Assembly (NCBI GenBank): GCA_001600415.1
Contig: BCJX01000016.1
Coordinates: 112,452-162,125 of the forward strand
Direction of reading: 5' to 3'
DNA: 49,674 bases
Origin: Pascua guehoae
Taxonomy: Eukaryota; Basidiomycota; Tremellomycetes; Trichosporonales; Trichosporonaceae
In this document: positions 33,181 through 44,322 of the stretch, in pieces
How positions within the stretch are numbered: the first letter of the stretch is position 1
Layout: each line of letters starts with the position of its first letter
Position numbers and translations under genes: made by a program
The notes under the pieces: model-generated
Told to the model about the DNA's origin: nothing
The model's input: only the letters and a program-made list of their open reading frames with translations
Databases searched by the model: none

Positions 33181-36100
33181 TCACCACGCCGCCGTCACAC
33201 TCGCGCCCGGGACGGTACACAGCCCACCCGCGGGGGAGACAAAGCCCTCTTCTGAACTCGCGAGGAATCCGGGCAGGACGCGGGGCTCGCCCGTGGTCGG
33301 GGCCGCGACGACGTCGGTGCGGGGGATGGCGGCGAAGCGGAGGGCGTTGGCGACGGGTGTGAGGTTTGGTGGGGTGGGAGGGCGGTACATGAACTGTCGT
33401 GTCAGTGGGGGTGCGTGGGAGCGTGGGTGTGTGGGGGAGGGGGGAGAGGTGGTTGTGGCCAGGAGACGATGGAGTGATTTATGCGAGTGTAGACGCGGGT
33501 TGTTGGTGTCGTTGAAAGGCCGACCAATGGTACACAGTAGGCAGGCTGGTTGTGCGTCTGCAGGCTCCAACGCAGCCTCTACAATGTGCGTGGTGCGAAC
33601 TCCCACCCGTCGACACTTGTGCCATTGCCACTAGTCAGAACCAGTAGGCTTCTTCCACGGGGGCGCGGTGCCAGTGCCTCCCGCCATCGACCACAAGCCA
33701 CAACGGTATCAAAGTGTACGTCAAGGCTGATTATAAACGCTGGCCTCGACGCCATACCTGCTACCGAGAAGCCCATCGAGCCCATCGACGAAGCCGACAA
33801 AACCCTGGCCACATGGAGCGCGTCTCACCCTCGCGAATCGCCAATTGGCAACTGTGCACGCCTCCGTTGATGTGACCCTCCAATGACCAAATCAAAGGCA
33901 CTACCCGTCCTCTCAACACCGTCCTCTCAACACCGTCCTCTCAACACCGTCCTCTCAACACCGTCCTCTCAACACCATCCTCTCAAGACGGCCCTCTCCA
34001 CACCAACCCCAGCTTGTACGACTCCACCTCTCAACCGTCTCATTCCCTTTCCTCACTCTAGCCGTTCTCTCAGACTCACCCGAATCCGCTCCCCGGCAAT
34101 AATCGGCGCCGACGTCTCGAGGCTAATGGCCCCGCGCGACGGGTCGCCCGAGAGGATACGCACGACGCGCTCGCCGTCCTCGCCGAGGGCGAGGAACATG
34201 TCCTCGTCCTTTGTGATGCCCGCCTTGCCGGTATCGCGGCGCTGGAGGGCGGTGATGAGTGATTGCGTGGGGTTGGGGTTTGGGCCGGTGATAGTCAGGA
34301 GGAGGTTGCCGCGGGCGCTGGGTGTTAGGGCTGGATTTGGGGGGAGATGGGGACAGGCGGAGGGGGCTACGCGATGGGGAGGGGAGGCCACCACTGTGGG
34401 AGCCATGGAGAGGCACGTACTGCGGCGCATGGTGGCACAGCCGTACGCGCACACGACTCACGTCAAAACCCGCTCGGGCTCGCCCAAGGGCACGGCGTCG
34501 TAGTCGAGTTCGACCGAGGGGCGCGAGCTGAGGGCAATGCCGACAGTGCCGCGCTCGTACGTCTTGTCATTGATAAAGAGCGTGTGAGGGGTGCCCGTGA
34601 GGAACGGCGTAGGGGCCGAGACGAGTCCAAACTGCGGGTTAGCAACTGCTGTGGTCGTGGGCGGGCGATGTACGAGTGATGCGATGAGAAAGGGAAACGA
34701 GAAAGGGTCAAATGCTGAAATTGATGGAAAGAAGAAAGAGGGACTGGAGTGAAGAGAGACAAGGCGACTGGAGTGAAAAAAGACAAGGCGACTGGAGTGA
34801 AGAGAGACAAGGCAACAAGTAGCTGTGAAAGAGAGGGGTCGAATGGGACATTAGATAAGAGTGACAACAAACAGGAGACACCATCTGGGGGAATGGGCGA
34901 TGTATGAAGGGTGCACGCCCAGAGGATAAATACGCAGAACAGAAAGAGGGCGAAAGCGTGACAAGTAGAACCGGCCTCTCCGCGGTCAGAACGTCGTACC
35001 CAGTTTCCCGTGCAAAACGTGCAAAATGCATGCGGGTAGACAAGAGCCGACAAGGAGGGCAGACAAGGAGGGCAAACAAGTAGTGCAGACAAGGAGCGCA
35101 GATAACGAGCGCAAACAACGAGCGCAAACAACGAGCGCAGACAACGAGGGCGACTTGGCATAGATGACAAACGCCCAGAATGGGTCCAAAGGGAAGAACA
35201 AAAGCACCCAAACGCGCACTCACAGTCAAGGCATTGTACTCGTCCAGGGCAGTCAAGACCGGCTGCGGCGTCGCGTCGGTGAGGCAGACGATGGTATGCG
35301 GTCTGGAGTTAGTGAGATCAACATTGGTGCCATTCCACCACACGTCGCTGTGACAGTTCTCAATGGAGTTGGGTCAGCACACGGCCAACTCCTATGCCTC
35401 AAGTGGGCGTCACAGCCCATGTCCCGTTGGCTATATATTCCCCGGGCCGTCCCAGCTGGAAGCGCTTGCAGCTCCAATACTGCCTCCAGCTGGTGACCGA
35501 CAGGAGGCATGAAGCAGAAGGGAGGTGGCATTCTGGTGCGCCAGTGTGGCACGCGCCAAGGTTGTGCAGTCGCAACAAGGTTGTGCAGTCGCGGCGAGGT
35601 TGTGCAGCCCAGCGAGGTTGGACAGTCGCAACCGGCAGAGGCAATGCAATGTGGTGTCCTCGGCACTCGACCTGCCCCACCTCGTCAACACCTCTAACCA
35701 CCGCCTCGCCAGGGGTGGCCCGCCTCCTCGGGCGGTCACCGCCCACGTCCCGCGGTCACCACCCGCCTTCAGCACCACCCCCCTCCGGCACCGCCCTCCA
35801 GCGACATCCCCCACCTCAACTACCTTCCCACCTCACCCCTCCCGTCCCGCCCACGCCCCACCCCCAACCCCAACACCCNNNNNNNNNNNNNNNNNNNNNN
35901 NNNNNNNNNNNNNNNNNNNNNNNNNNNNNNNNNNNNNNNNNNNNNNNNNNNNNNNNNNNNNNNNNNNNNNNNNNNCCCCCCCTCCAACACCCTCTGGAGC
36001 TCCCCCACCTCCCCGCCCCTCCTATCCTCCTCCCACTCGCGCATCTGCGCCCTTCCGGCGGCCGCATATTTGCCCACCTCGGCAGGCCCCCGCCCATATG

Positions 36101-36443
36101 CGGGCGAGTACCACGCGCCCACCTCGTCCCCCTCCTCGGGGGTGAAGACCGCGAGGGCGAGGGTGGGTGCCGCCCCCGGCGGGGTCGTGTGGAAGCTCCC
36201 CACGCTCTCCTGGCCGAGGGCGCGGAGGGAGGCGCGCAGGGGCTCGAGTGTCGCGGGGGGGAGGGATGTCGAGAGGGAGTACAGGACAACGCCGGGGGAG
36301 AGCGCGGGGAGGGAGGTGGGTGTGGGGTGCTCGATTGTCATGGTGGAGACGTGCAGGCTGCGCGCGTGGCGGGCGGGCGCGCGGGGGGTGGAGCATGCGA
36401 GGGGTCGCGCTCGCGCGAGGGCGGGGCGGAGCATGCTGGCCAT
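33181..36443 (-). CDS. multi-exon protein, possibly FIST-like, interrupted by an assembly gap
   Basis: Exons read with consistent phases: 36443 to about 35990 (end uncertain), 35302-35224, 34631-34462, 34317-34080 and 33393-33181. The first exon encodes an Arg/Ala-rich start (MASMLRPALARARPLA) that could be a mitochondrial presequence, then LSPGVVLYSLSTSLPP and an AYGRGPAEVGKYA stretch. Later exons read CLTDATPQPVLTALDEYNAL, PTPFLTGTPHTLFINDKTYE, RGTVGIALSS, RVLTARGNLLLTITGPNP and a C-terminal SSEEGFVSPAGGLCTVPGAS. The alternation resembles FIST/FIST_C sensory domains (name-a-target, gain-of-signal ligand-binding folds), but I am not certain. Because exon 35302 begins in phase 2 and the N run sits in the preceding intron, one exon between 35302 and 35990 may be missing. 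Introns carry four separate minisatellites. The neighbours suggest no pathway. Confidence 0.6.
33906..33990. repeat. 14-bp minisatellite (CGTCCTCTCAACAC)
   Basis: Five near-perfect tandem units start at 33906, 33920, 33934, 33948 and 33962, followed by degenerate units. The array lies inside the last intron of the FIST-like gene. Confidence 0.93.
34742..34813. repeat. 24-bp minisatellite, three copies
   Basis: Units starting GACTGGAGTGAA occur at 34742, 34766 and 34790 with two substitutions between them. The array lies in the intron 34632-35223 of the FIST-like gene. Confidence 0.93.
35046..35149. repeat. 13-bp minisatellite, about eight copies
   Basis: Degenerate tandem units of the form GCAGACAAGGAGG / GCAAACAACGAGC lie in the same intron as the 24-bp array. 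Confidence 0.9.
35558..35632. repeat. 19-bp minisatellite, four copies
   Basis: Units starting AAGGTTGTGCAG or GAGGTTGTGCAG occur at 35558, 35577, 35596 and, diverged, 35614. The array lies in the presumed intron next to the assembly gap. Confidence 0.88.
35879..35975. other. 97-nt assembly gap (N run)
   Basis: The unresolved bases are flanked by C-rich sequence (CCAACCCCAACACCC on the left, CCCCCCCTCCAACACCC on the right). This suggests a collapsed C-rich repeat inside an intron of the FIST-like gene. Confidence 0.98.
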
Positions 36444-37267
36444 GGTGTGCGGGTGAGTGTGAGGGTGGTATCGGCGAGATGCAAGTCGAACGGCGGCTTG
36501 ACTTTTGGGACGACGTGAGGACCCAAGAGTGGAGGCGGGGTGGAGGGCGTCACGTGACTTGCATCTTCCATTGTGGCATTTCAGTGCCGTTTCGGTGATT
36601 TGTGTAGAGCGTCTTGCTCTTGGATGCTGGGCTTTCGTTGTTCGGCTTCCTAGTTGAGTGGTTGGAATTTCTCACTAGCAGTGTTTGCTCGTCGACGTAG
36701 GTTATCTGATGCACCAAGCCGCCAGCGTTGCCTGGTACAGATTTCAGTGCTCCATGTTCAGTGTGCGTTGACAACGATGAGATGGGAAACGATCGTGGGT
36801 GTGATTTTTCTACGAGGGGCTACTTGAGTGACAGCTATACAGGGATTGGCAGTTGCCTCGTCTACATTTTGGACAAGTTACAAGCATACAAGGCATGGGA
36901 GTCCGACTGTATGGCCCATACTTATCGTAGAGATGCGACAAGACTGGCCGGCGCGGCAGGCGGGTAATCGTGCCCAGAGTCCACGACTCGTCGCAGAGAC
37001 AAGCGCTCGTCACCGTGTCGACTATCCAGTACGCATCTGCTCGGGCCAAAAATTGTACCACATGCTTGAACTGTGGACCTTTTTTTCCAAAAGTCCCCAG
37101 CCAGGTGGGCGAAACGTTCCATCCAATCTCTGTGTGTGATCTCACCCCCACGTCATGCCTTGCCTTCACCCCCAGCTCCCCTCGACCACCCCATCCCTTC
37201 CCCTCAGCCCGCCCCAACGCCCCTCCGCACCCTCAACCACCCTCCCTCCAGCGGCCGCGGCCAAAAG
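36444..37267. other. intergenic region upstream of the FIST-like gene
   Basis: No gene was recognised between the FIST-like start codon and the tRNA. The first few hundred bases should be the promoter of the minus-strand gene. Confidence 0.5.
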
Positions 37268-37352
37268 CTGTCCCACTGAGGCTTGAACTCAGGACCTTTC
37301 GATATCACGGTGTCGTAACAGTCGAATGCTCTACCGACTGAGCCATAGGACA
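37268..37352 (-). tRNA. tRNA-Asn (GTT) with a 12-nt intron
   Basis: The minus strand folds as a full cloverleaf. A 7-bp acceptor (TGTCCTA with TGGGACA) has discriminator G. The D arm is GCTC/GAGC around AGTCGGTA. The anticodon stem is TTCGA/TCGAA, and the T arm is CTGAG-TTCAAGC-CTCAG. The loop reads CT-GTT-A, then CGACACCGTGAT (intron after position 37), then A. A box (TGGCTCAGTCGG) and B box (GTTCAAGCC) are present. The mature length of 73 nt is normal. Anticodon GTT decodes AAC/AAU. Confidence 0.87.
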
Positions 37353-37935
37353 CTTGCTGATTCTGTCCGACGAGTGTCGAGTGCGCGTGGCGGCCGGACA
37401 GAGGACGGCGATGAGCTTTGGCCGAGGTCGAGCTGGTTCAAGGTCGAGTGGGACCTCGATCCATGCTGCACAAGGCAGGTGCCGGTCACATCGTACTGCT
37501 CGTGCTGACCGATCACACATCATGGGATGACAACTCACGAGTCGCGCAGGTCGTCTGGCAGAGTCCTCACACCGGGCAGGGGCGGTCGAGCAGTGCGTGC
37601 GGTAGCGACGGTTTGGTCACCACCAACGCCTCAGATAGCCCTGCTCGAAACGCAGCGTCTTTACTTGATCCTCGCTGGGCTGCAGCGCACGTCTCCAGTA
37701 CCCCCGCCGCCAACGGCAGTCTCGCCGCGTCAACCTCGTACTCTGCTAGACTGAGCGGCACGGGGCGAGGATACATCGGCCTCGAAATCCGCGTGCACGC
37801 TAACAGCAGACATACTAACCTTGGCCCCCATTCCAAACCACTCTGCACGCAGCCATCCAAACCCACTCTACACCCCACACACACGGAGACATACCAAAAG
37901 ATGCATGTATGACTACCACATCATGCTCCTACAAC
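37353..37935. other. intergenic region between tRNA and TIF32
   Basis: No supportable gene was found. Pol III transcription of the minus-strand tRNA starts at the left edge, and the right part is the 3' end of TIF32. Confidence 0.5.
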
Positions 37936-40900
37936 CTACCAGCGGGAACCGGTTCCCCGTGTGGGGAGGGGCGAGCCGCCGCGGGCAGCACCGCCACCAC
38001 GGCGGGGGCGCCAGACATTGCGCTCGGGGGCGTCGGGGGCCGCGGGGGACCCTCCACGGGGCGGCGAAGGGGGCGGGGCGGCGCCCGAGCCCGAGTGCGT
38101 GCGCGACAGGGGCGATCCGGATCCGCCGCGCGTGGGCGAGACCGAGCCGTTGGCCGAAGGCGACGCGGGGCTGGCGGGGGAGCCGCCGGCGGCCTCGGCG
38201 GCCTTGCGGGCCGCGAGGCGCTCGCGCCACGAGCCGGGCTGGACGCCGGGGACGGCGGGGCGGGTGCTGGCTGCCGGGGCGGCGGCGGCGGCGGCGGCGG
38301 CGGGGGGCGCGTACGCGCCGGGGCGGCGGAGACCGGGGCCGCTCGCGCGCTCGGCGGCACGGCGTGCGGCCTCCTCCTCGCGCTCGCGCTGGCGGCGCGC
38401 CATCTCGTCCATCTTCTGGCGCTCGGCCTCGCGCTCGGCGCGCTGCTTCTCGGCACGCTCGGCGGCCTCCTTGTTCCGCTGCTCAATCTCGGCACGCGCG
38501 CGGGCCTCGGCCTCTTCGCGCTCGGCGGCAAGGCGCGCAGCCTCGGCCTCCTTCTCTGCGACACAGTTAGCATACTGGCACACGTGACGACCACGCTCGA
38601 CTTACCCCGTGCAGCACGCTCCTCGTCCTCGCGCTGGCGGCGCTCGCGTTCGCGCGCGTCCAGCTCGGCCTGGCGGCGGGCCATGACGGAAGCGAGGAAC
38701 TTTGCCTTTTCCTCCTCAATCGTCTTGGCGGCGGCCTTGCGCGCGGCCTCAAACTCGGCCTTGCGCTGCGACTCGACCTCGGAGCGCACGTCGGCATAGT
38801 CGGACATCATGCGCGAAAGACGCGCCTTGAGCTCGATTGCGTGCTTTTGCTGGGCAATCGCCTGCTCGCGAGCCTGCTTGTTGGAAAGGTCGTGGGCCTC
38901 GCGGTCGTCCTTCTTCTGGCGCTCATAGTCGGCCGCGAGGAGCGGGCGCTCCTCCTTGCGGTATGCACGCTCGAGGTGGTCGACGCGCTTGGCAATGATA
39001 CGCAGACGCTCGTTGAGCTCGCGCTTTTCCTTTGCAATGTGCTCGACCTGCATGGCGACAATCTTGGACGTGTCGAGCTCGTCGTCCTTGATGTCCTCGA
39101 TGTTGACCTTGAGACCACCCTTGGACGCGAGCTGCTCGGCGAGCTTGCGCGCCTCCTCGCGACGGGTCGCCTCCATCTGCTTCTGGAGACGGTCGAGCTC
39201 GGCCTGGCGCGCAGCCTCCTTTTCGCGGCGCGCATTCTCCTCGGCCAGCTGCTTGGCACGCTCCGCCTTGGCAGTCGACTCTTCGCGCTCGCGGCGCAGG
39301 TTGGCCTCCTCCATGAGCTCGCGGCGCTTCTGCACAATAAGACGGCGGTGCTCGGTGCGCTTGCGCTCCTCCTCGGCCTCGGCGAGGGCGGCGGCAAACG
39401 CATCGGCACGCGTAGAGACGGGTGCGGGGTTCAGGAACTGGATCGCATTGTGCAGGCACAGGGCGAGGTTGGAAAGACGGTTCAGGTCCTGGGGAGGGGC
39501 GGCAAAGTTGACGGTGCGGGCAACGTGGTCGACCGTGGCGTTGATGTCGCCACGGCGCGAAGCGGTCATGAGGAACTTTTCAAGCGCCGGCATGTCCGTC
39601 TCCCACGGGCCATTGTCAAACGCCTTGACGAGGCTGAGAATGTGCTCGAGCGAGACAGTGTCGTAGACACGCGAGAGCTCCTGGATGAGGCGCGAGAGGA
39701 CAACGTCACGGAGAGCAGGGAGGTAGGCGGCAAAGTCGGCGGGGAGCTTGGAAACAATGGGCGCAAGGAGCTTGCAGGCCTTGAGGGGCTGGAAGTCGAT
39801 CTCGACAATGTTGTACAGCTGGCGGACCTCGGCAGGGACACGCTTCAGGTGCTTGGCAGCAGCGTCGCGCACAAGCGCCTCACGCGTGGGCATCTTGGGC
39901 AGGTTGAGGAGGGCAACGAGGCGCTGCTTGGTCTCGACGTCACCAAGGGGCACGGCAAGCGCCGAGAGGAGGACAGCAGCGGGCGCGCGGTCCGAGACGG
40001 AACCGGCACGCTCAGCGTACTGGAAGTAGCGCGCCCAAGCGGCGGCGTGGAAGACGGCAGTCTGCTTGCCACCCTCGGCCTTGAAGATCTGGGTGAGCTT
40101 TTCATAGTAGTTTGCCATCATGCTGGGCTTGGCGCCCTTCTTGCCCGCAACGAGGCCGTGGACGTCCTCGACCGAACGGAACGCCTCCTGCCACAGCTCG
40201 AGCTCGACAGCCGTCTCGAGCTGGAGGAAACGTGTCTCGAGGTGGCGCGAGAGCGTCTCGGGGTCGGCGAGGTTGACGGCGTGCTGCTGGTGGCCGTACT
40301 TTGTGGCATTGGCAAGGTCCTTGCGCAGACGCTGCTCGCAGAGGCGGCGGAAGTCCGACTTGCGCTCGTGCTCCTTGCAGAAGGCAAAGGCACGGTGCGC
40401 AATCTGCTGGTAAATGACCTCGAGGCGGTCGTTGCCCTTGGCAATGTCGAGCGCAACGTCGTACGCATCGTAGCAGAACTTTTGCGCGGGGCCAATGAGG
40501 CGGCGCTCGATGCGCTCGCGGTCACCCGCAGAGTCGATAAACGAGTCGTAGAGCATGGTGATGGGCTGGAGGGGCAGGTCGTCGTCCTGGGGCTCGGCAG
40601 AAGACGCAGGGAGCGCAGCAACCTCGGTCTCGGCCTGCTTCATGGCAGCAGTGAGGCGGGCCTCGGCCGAGTCGATAAAGTGCAAGAGCACGCGCTCAAT
40701 CGATCCAACGTTGACATTCTGCGCGGCATTCTTAAAGTGGACGAGCGCCTCCTTGGCGTCCGCCTTGCGCTGCAGAGCAACGCAGAGGTCAATGTACTTG
40801 ATGACAATGGGCTCGAGGGTGGGGATGGGCGTGTGCTTGAAGCGCTTCCTGTGGGGTGTGAGTCAAGTGGTATCGGGCAAGTGCCTGGTGATGAGACACG

Positions 40901-41082
40901 AGTGTAGACGCACGACTGGAAGACCTCGGAGAGGAACTCGAAGGCCTGGGCCTGAGACTGAGTGGTACCGAGGGCCAGCAGCTCCTCGGCGCGCTGGGAC
41001 GTTAGCCTCTTGTGTCCTCTTCCATTCTGGACAAGGTACCAACCCGGAGCGCGTTCTCAGGCTTGACGTAGATGGGAGGCAT
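37936..41082 (-). CDS. TIF32: Translation initiation factor eIF3 subunit a (Tif32/Rpg1), 993 aa
   Basis: Four exons on the minus strand: 41082-41044, 40993-40914, 40848-38606 and 38555-37936 (2982 nt). eIF3a is the scaffold of eIF3 on the 40S ribosome. The N-terminus MPPIYVKPENALRRAEELL is the conserved start of the family. TPR/PCI helices follow (LHFIDSAEARL, YDAYDVALDIAKGNDRLE, YQQIAHRAFAFCKEHERKSD, FRRLCEQRLRKDL). The PCI domain includes FQPLKACKLLAPIVSKLP and LSRVYDTVSLEHILSLVKAF. From about residue 500 a very long charged Arg/Glu/Lys/Ala coiled coil runs to about 860. The last 120 residues are Ala/Pro/Gly/Ser/Arg-rich with RGG-like pieces and an eight-Ala run. The last intron (38605-38556, CTAACTGTGTCGCAG) must be spliced; reading through changes frame into a spurious Arg/Pro-rich tail. 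Length matches fungal homologues. The gene is divergent from the epsin gene. Confidence 0.94.
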
Positions 41083-42131
41083 GGTGGTGGTGGTGTGCGA
41101 CGCGGCGCAGTGACTCGACGGATGGGCGCGAGTTTTTTAAAGAGGCGGAAAGCAGACTACGATCTTCCTCTCTGCCGGCTGGACGCTGAGTGGCAGTGAT
41201 TTATCGATGCAGTCGCTGAGGAGAGGTTTGAGGATGATGAGGAGGGGAGGGGTGGTGACGAGCAGAGGACAGAGGGGCGAGAACAATGTCTGTGGCGGGC
41301 GGCGGTCACTGCAGCCTGCGTGCTGGATGCTGGCCTGCTGGCTGGGCTGGGCTGGCTGGGCTGGCTGGTTGGCACTGTGCAGCGTGGCCTGGCGCCTGGC
41401 TGGGCTGGCTGCTGGCTGCTGGCTGCCCACAGCTGTCTGGCGTTGAATTCTGAAAAAGATGGAATGGGCGCTTGGGTGTCTTTTTTGGATATCGCCGCAT
41501 AATGCCGTCCATGTGGTAGTTTGCCACGTGGGTGAGGCACGATGAGATGGATGAGAAGAGGATGAGATGAGATGGGGACGAGGCGGCCAGTGGCCAGTGG
41601 ATCCGGTGGAGCAAACCAACGGGCAGCCGGAAGCAAATCAGAGTACAGTTAGCCCGAGTACATAATGTCACGCCCAAGCCTCTAGAGGCCGAGCGGAGAA
41701 AGAGCCTCAAGAGAGAGAGAGAGGCTCGAGAGGCGGTGACGGTGACGTGCGACCCAAACCAGACTTGACCCAGACAAGACCTCCACCCTGGCTGCCATCC
41801 GGCCGGCGGCCGCCATACGCCATGGCCAAGGCTCCTCCCCTTGCCACAGACCGAGTGACTGCGTAGCACCCGCCCGCCCAGCCATTGTCTGCCAGCCAGC
41901 CAGCCAGCCAGCCTGGCTCAGTGGCGGTCGGTCCGATGGGTTGGTTCATGGCCCGATACCTGGCCACCATCCACTACCACCACCACTACAACCATTACAC
42001 TCGTCACCCTCATTGACCTCCCAACCCACCCCACAATCCATCTCTCTCTCTCTCTCTCTCTCCATCTCGACACCTAGCAGTCACAACACTCTAACGCCCA
42101 ATCTCGTGTCGCTCGTTTCCTCTCACCGGCC
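41083..42131. promoter_or_regulatory. divergent promoter of TIF32 (-) and epsin (+)
   Basis: A GGCTGGCT-type simple repeat lies near 41320-41430, a CAGC-rich tract near 41891-41913 and a CT repeat at about 42041-42061 just before the epsin ATG. No gene is supported, although open frames overlap the repeats. Confidence 0.55.
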
Positions 42132-44322
42132 ATGGCGCAGTCTCTGCAGCACTTGTAAGCAATACAACCCTGGCAACCAACGCCATCCACGTCCCACCAC
42201 TGACGCAACAGCGGCCGTGGCGGTATGTCCCAGTCCCCCCCCCCCCCCATCGTCACACTCGCGCCATCAACTAACATGCAGCCCTCCGGGTGGCCAAGAA
42301 CTATACCAAAGGCTACAGCGACACGCAGGTTGGTGATCAGGTGCAAGGTGCATATGCTTACTGTAAAGACAAAGGTCCGCGAGTCAACGTCCAACGACCC
42401 GTGGGGCCCGTCGGGCACTCAGATGAATGAGATTGCCCAGCTCACATACAACCAGTGCGTCACTGCCACCACGCCATGGCCGACGGACGGTGCTGACGCC
42501 GCAGGGGTGACTTTGTCGAGATTATGGAGATGCTCGACAAGCGTCTGAACGACAAGGGCAAAAACTGGCGACATGTGTTCAAGGTGCGTGTCGTGTGAGA
42601 TGGAACAGACAGAGGTGTGACCGCTCTCGGCCGCCGCCTCTTGTGCTTCATTGTGAAATGGTAGCACTGACTGTCGCAGGCCTTGACGCTCTTAGACTAT
42701 CTGTTGCACGCTGGCTCGGAGAACGTTGTCATCTACTTCAAGGACAACCTGTACATTGTCAAGACGCTCAAGGAGTTTGTCTACGTCGACGACCAGGGCA
42801 AGGACGTGGGCCACAATGTGCGACAGAAGGCCAAGGACATTACCAACCTTTTGCAAGACGAGGAGCGGCTGCGTGCGGAGCGACGGCAGCGCGGTGCAAT
42901 GCGTGACCGTATGCTGGGCAACATTGCCGATAGCGGTCTGCGTGGCGAGGAAGACTATGGCGGCCCGCGTTCGCCGGGCACTGAGCGTCCTCCCCCGCGG
43001 GAGGCGCCGCGCCCCCACCGAACGCGTGACGAGGACGACGACCTGCAACGTGCGCTTCAGGAGAGCATGGCCACCACCGAGGACGACGAGCGTCGTCGGT
43101 CTCAGCGCCAGAAGGAGGAAGACGACCTGGCAAAGGCCATCAGGCTCAGTGAAGAGGAGGACGCCAAGCGCAAGCGCGAGTTGGAGGAGTCGAACGCACG
43201 CGCGCTCATGGACGACAATCTGCAACTAAACTCGAACAACCAGTACTCGCAGCAGCAGCAGCAGCAGCAGCAGCAGCCCATGAACACGGGCTTCCCGCTC
43301 GTCGACGTCGGTCCAGGGTGGAACCAGCCGATGCAGCCGCAGTACACGTCGTTCAATGTGAGTTGCGCTTTCAAACGCCCAGTTGAGTTTGCATAACTCA
43401 CATCACAGCCGTTCCACCAGCAGATGCTCCAACAGCAGCAGCAGGAAGAGTTTATGCGCCAGCAAATGATGCAGCAGCAGCAGGCGCAGCAGGAGGAGTA
43501 TATGCGCCAGCAGCAAATGCTCCAGCAACAGCAGCAACTGCAGGCGCAGCAGACGAGCCTCCTAGCCCAGCCGACAGGGTACGGCTCGAACAATCCATTC
43601 GCGCCCCGCCCCACGGGCCAGCAGCAGCAGTCGCTCTTTGACTCGTCGTCGTCACAGCCGACGTCGTCCTTCTTGCCCGTGCCCTCCATGTCGTCCTTTT
43701 CCAACCCATCCAACAACACTCCCTCGTCCCCGCCCCGCACAAACTCGCCACCAGCCCTCTCCAACACCATCTCACCCAACCCTGCCACCCAGCGACCCAC
43801 GAGACAGGACGACGGCCAGCACGCCGGCCTCGCCAATCTCCTCGCAAGGGGTCGCGAAGACGGTCTCGACACGTTTGGTAACATTGGCAACCTCCGTGAG
43901 TACGGTGTGGCCTGGGTGGCGGAGATGAGTGTGGCGGTGGAGTGCTTGAGTGGAGCTTGGGGAGGCGTACGACGAAGCGGTGCAGCAGTGTTGGCGTGCG
44001 CAGTCGGCAGTGCAAAGCGCAGCAGGGCGGTTCTGCCGAGGCTCATCATGTCCCAAGTCCTCGTGGCTCGCGCCGCAGGTGTTGTACTCCCCTGTCTCAT
44101 CTGGACGGCTGTGGTTGTCTCTCTGCGCCACCCATTCCTCGCCAATCCGCATCCACATACCCAGCCAACATCCCCCTCACGCAATTCCCCTAACCCACAG
44201 GTATCCCCACCGGCCAACCGTTCCACCAGTCGAACCGCATGGCCGTCCAGCAGACGGGCCTGGGCGCCAACAACCCGTTCCAGAGACCGCAGAACAACGA
44301 CCAGCCCTTCTTCCAGATTTAA
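42132..44322 (+). CDS. ENT1: ENTH-domain epsin, endocytic clathrin adaptor, 510 aa
   Basis: Eight exons: 42132-42154, 42212-42222, 42282-42328, 42369-42454, 42505-42583, 42680-43357, 43409-43895 and 44201-44322 (1533 nt). Epsins bind PI(4,5)P2 and ubiquitylated cargo at endocytic sites. The ENTH domain (about 12-145) shows ALRVAKNYTKGYSDTQ, STSNDPWGPSGTQMNEIA, FVEIMEMLDKRLNDKGKNW and LLDYLLHAGSENVV. Two ubiquitin-interacting motifs follow (about 199-213, DDDLQRALQESM; about 228-242, EDDLAKAIRLSEEE). A Gln-rich linker and three NPF motifs for EH-domain partners follow (308-310, one in SNNPFAP, one in GANNPFQ). The 11-nt exon 2 supplies GRG and completes the frame. The exon 4 acceptor is inferred from family length. 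No LIDL-type C-terminal clathrin box is seen; the protein ends PFFQI, and PLVDVGPGW is the only weak candidate. Confidence 0.92.

Noticed and set aside
37929..38606. Arg/Pro-rich C-terminal continuation of eIF3a in a second frame
   Set aside because: It results from reading through the 50-nt intron 38605-38556, which has clear splice signals. The spliced frame continues the coiled coil.
38841..40907. 688-codon plus-strand ORF
   Set aside because: It is antisense to the conserved eIF3a coding sequence and arises from its codon bias.
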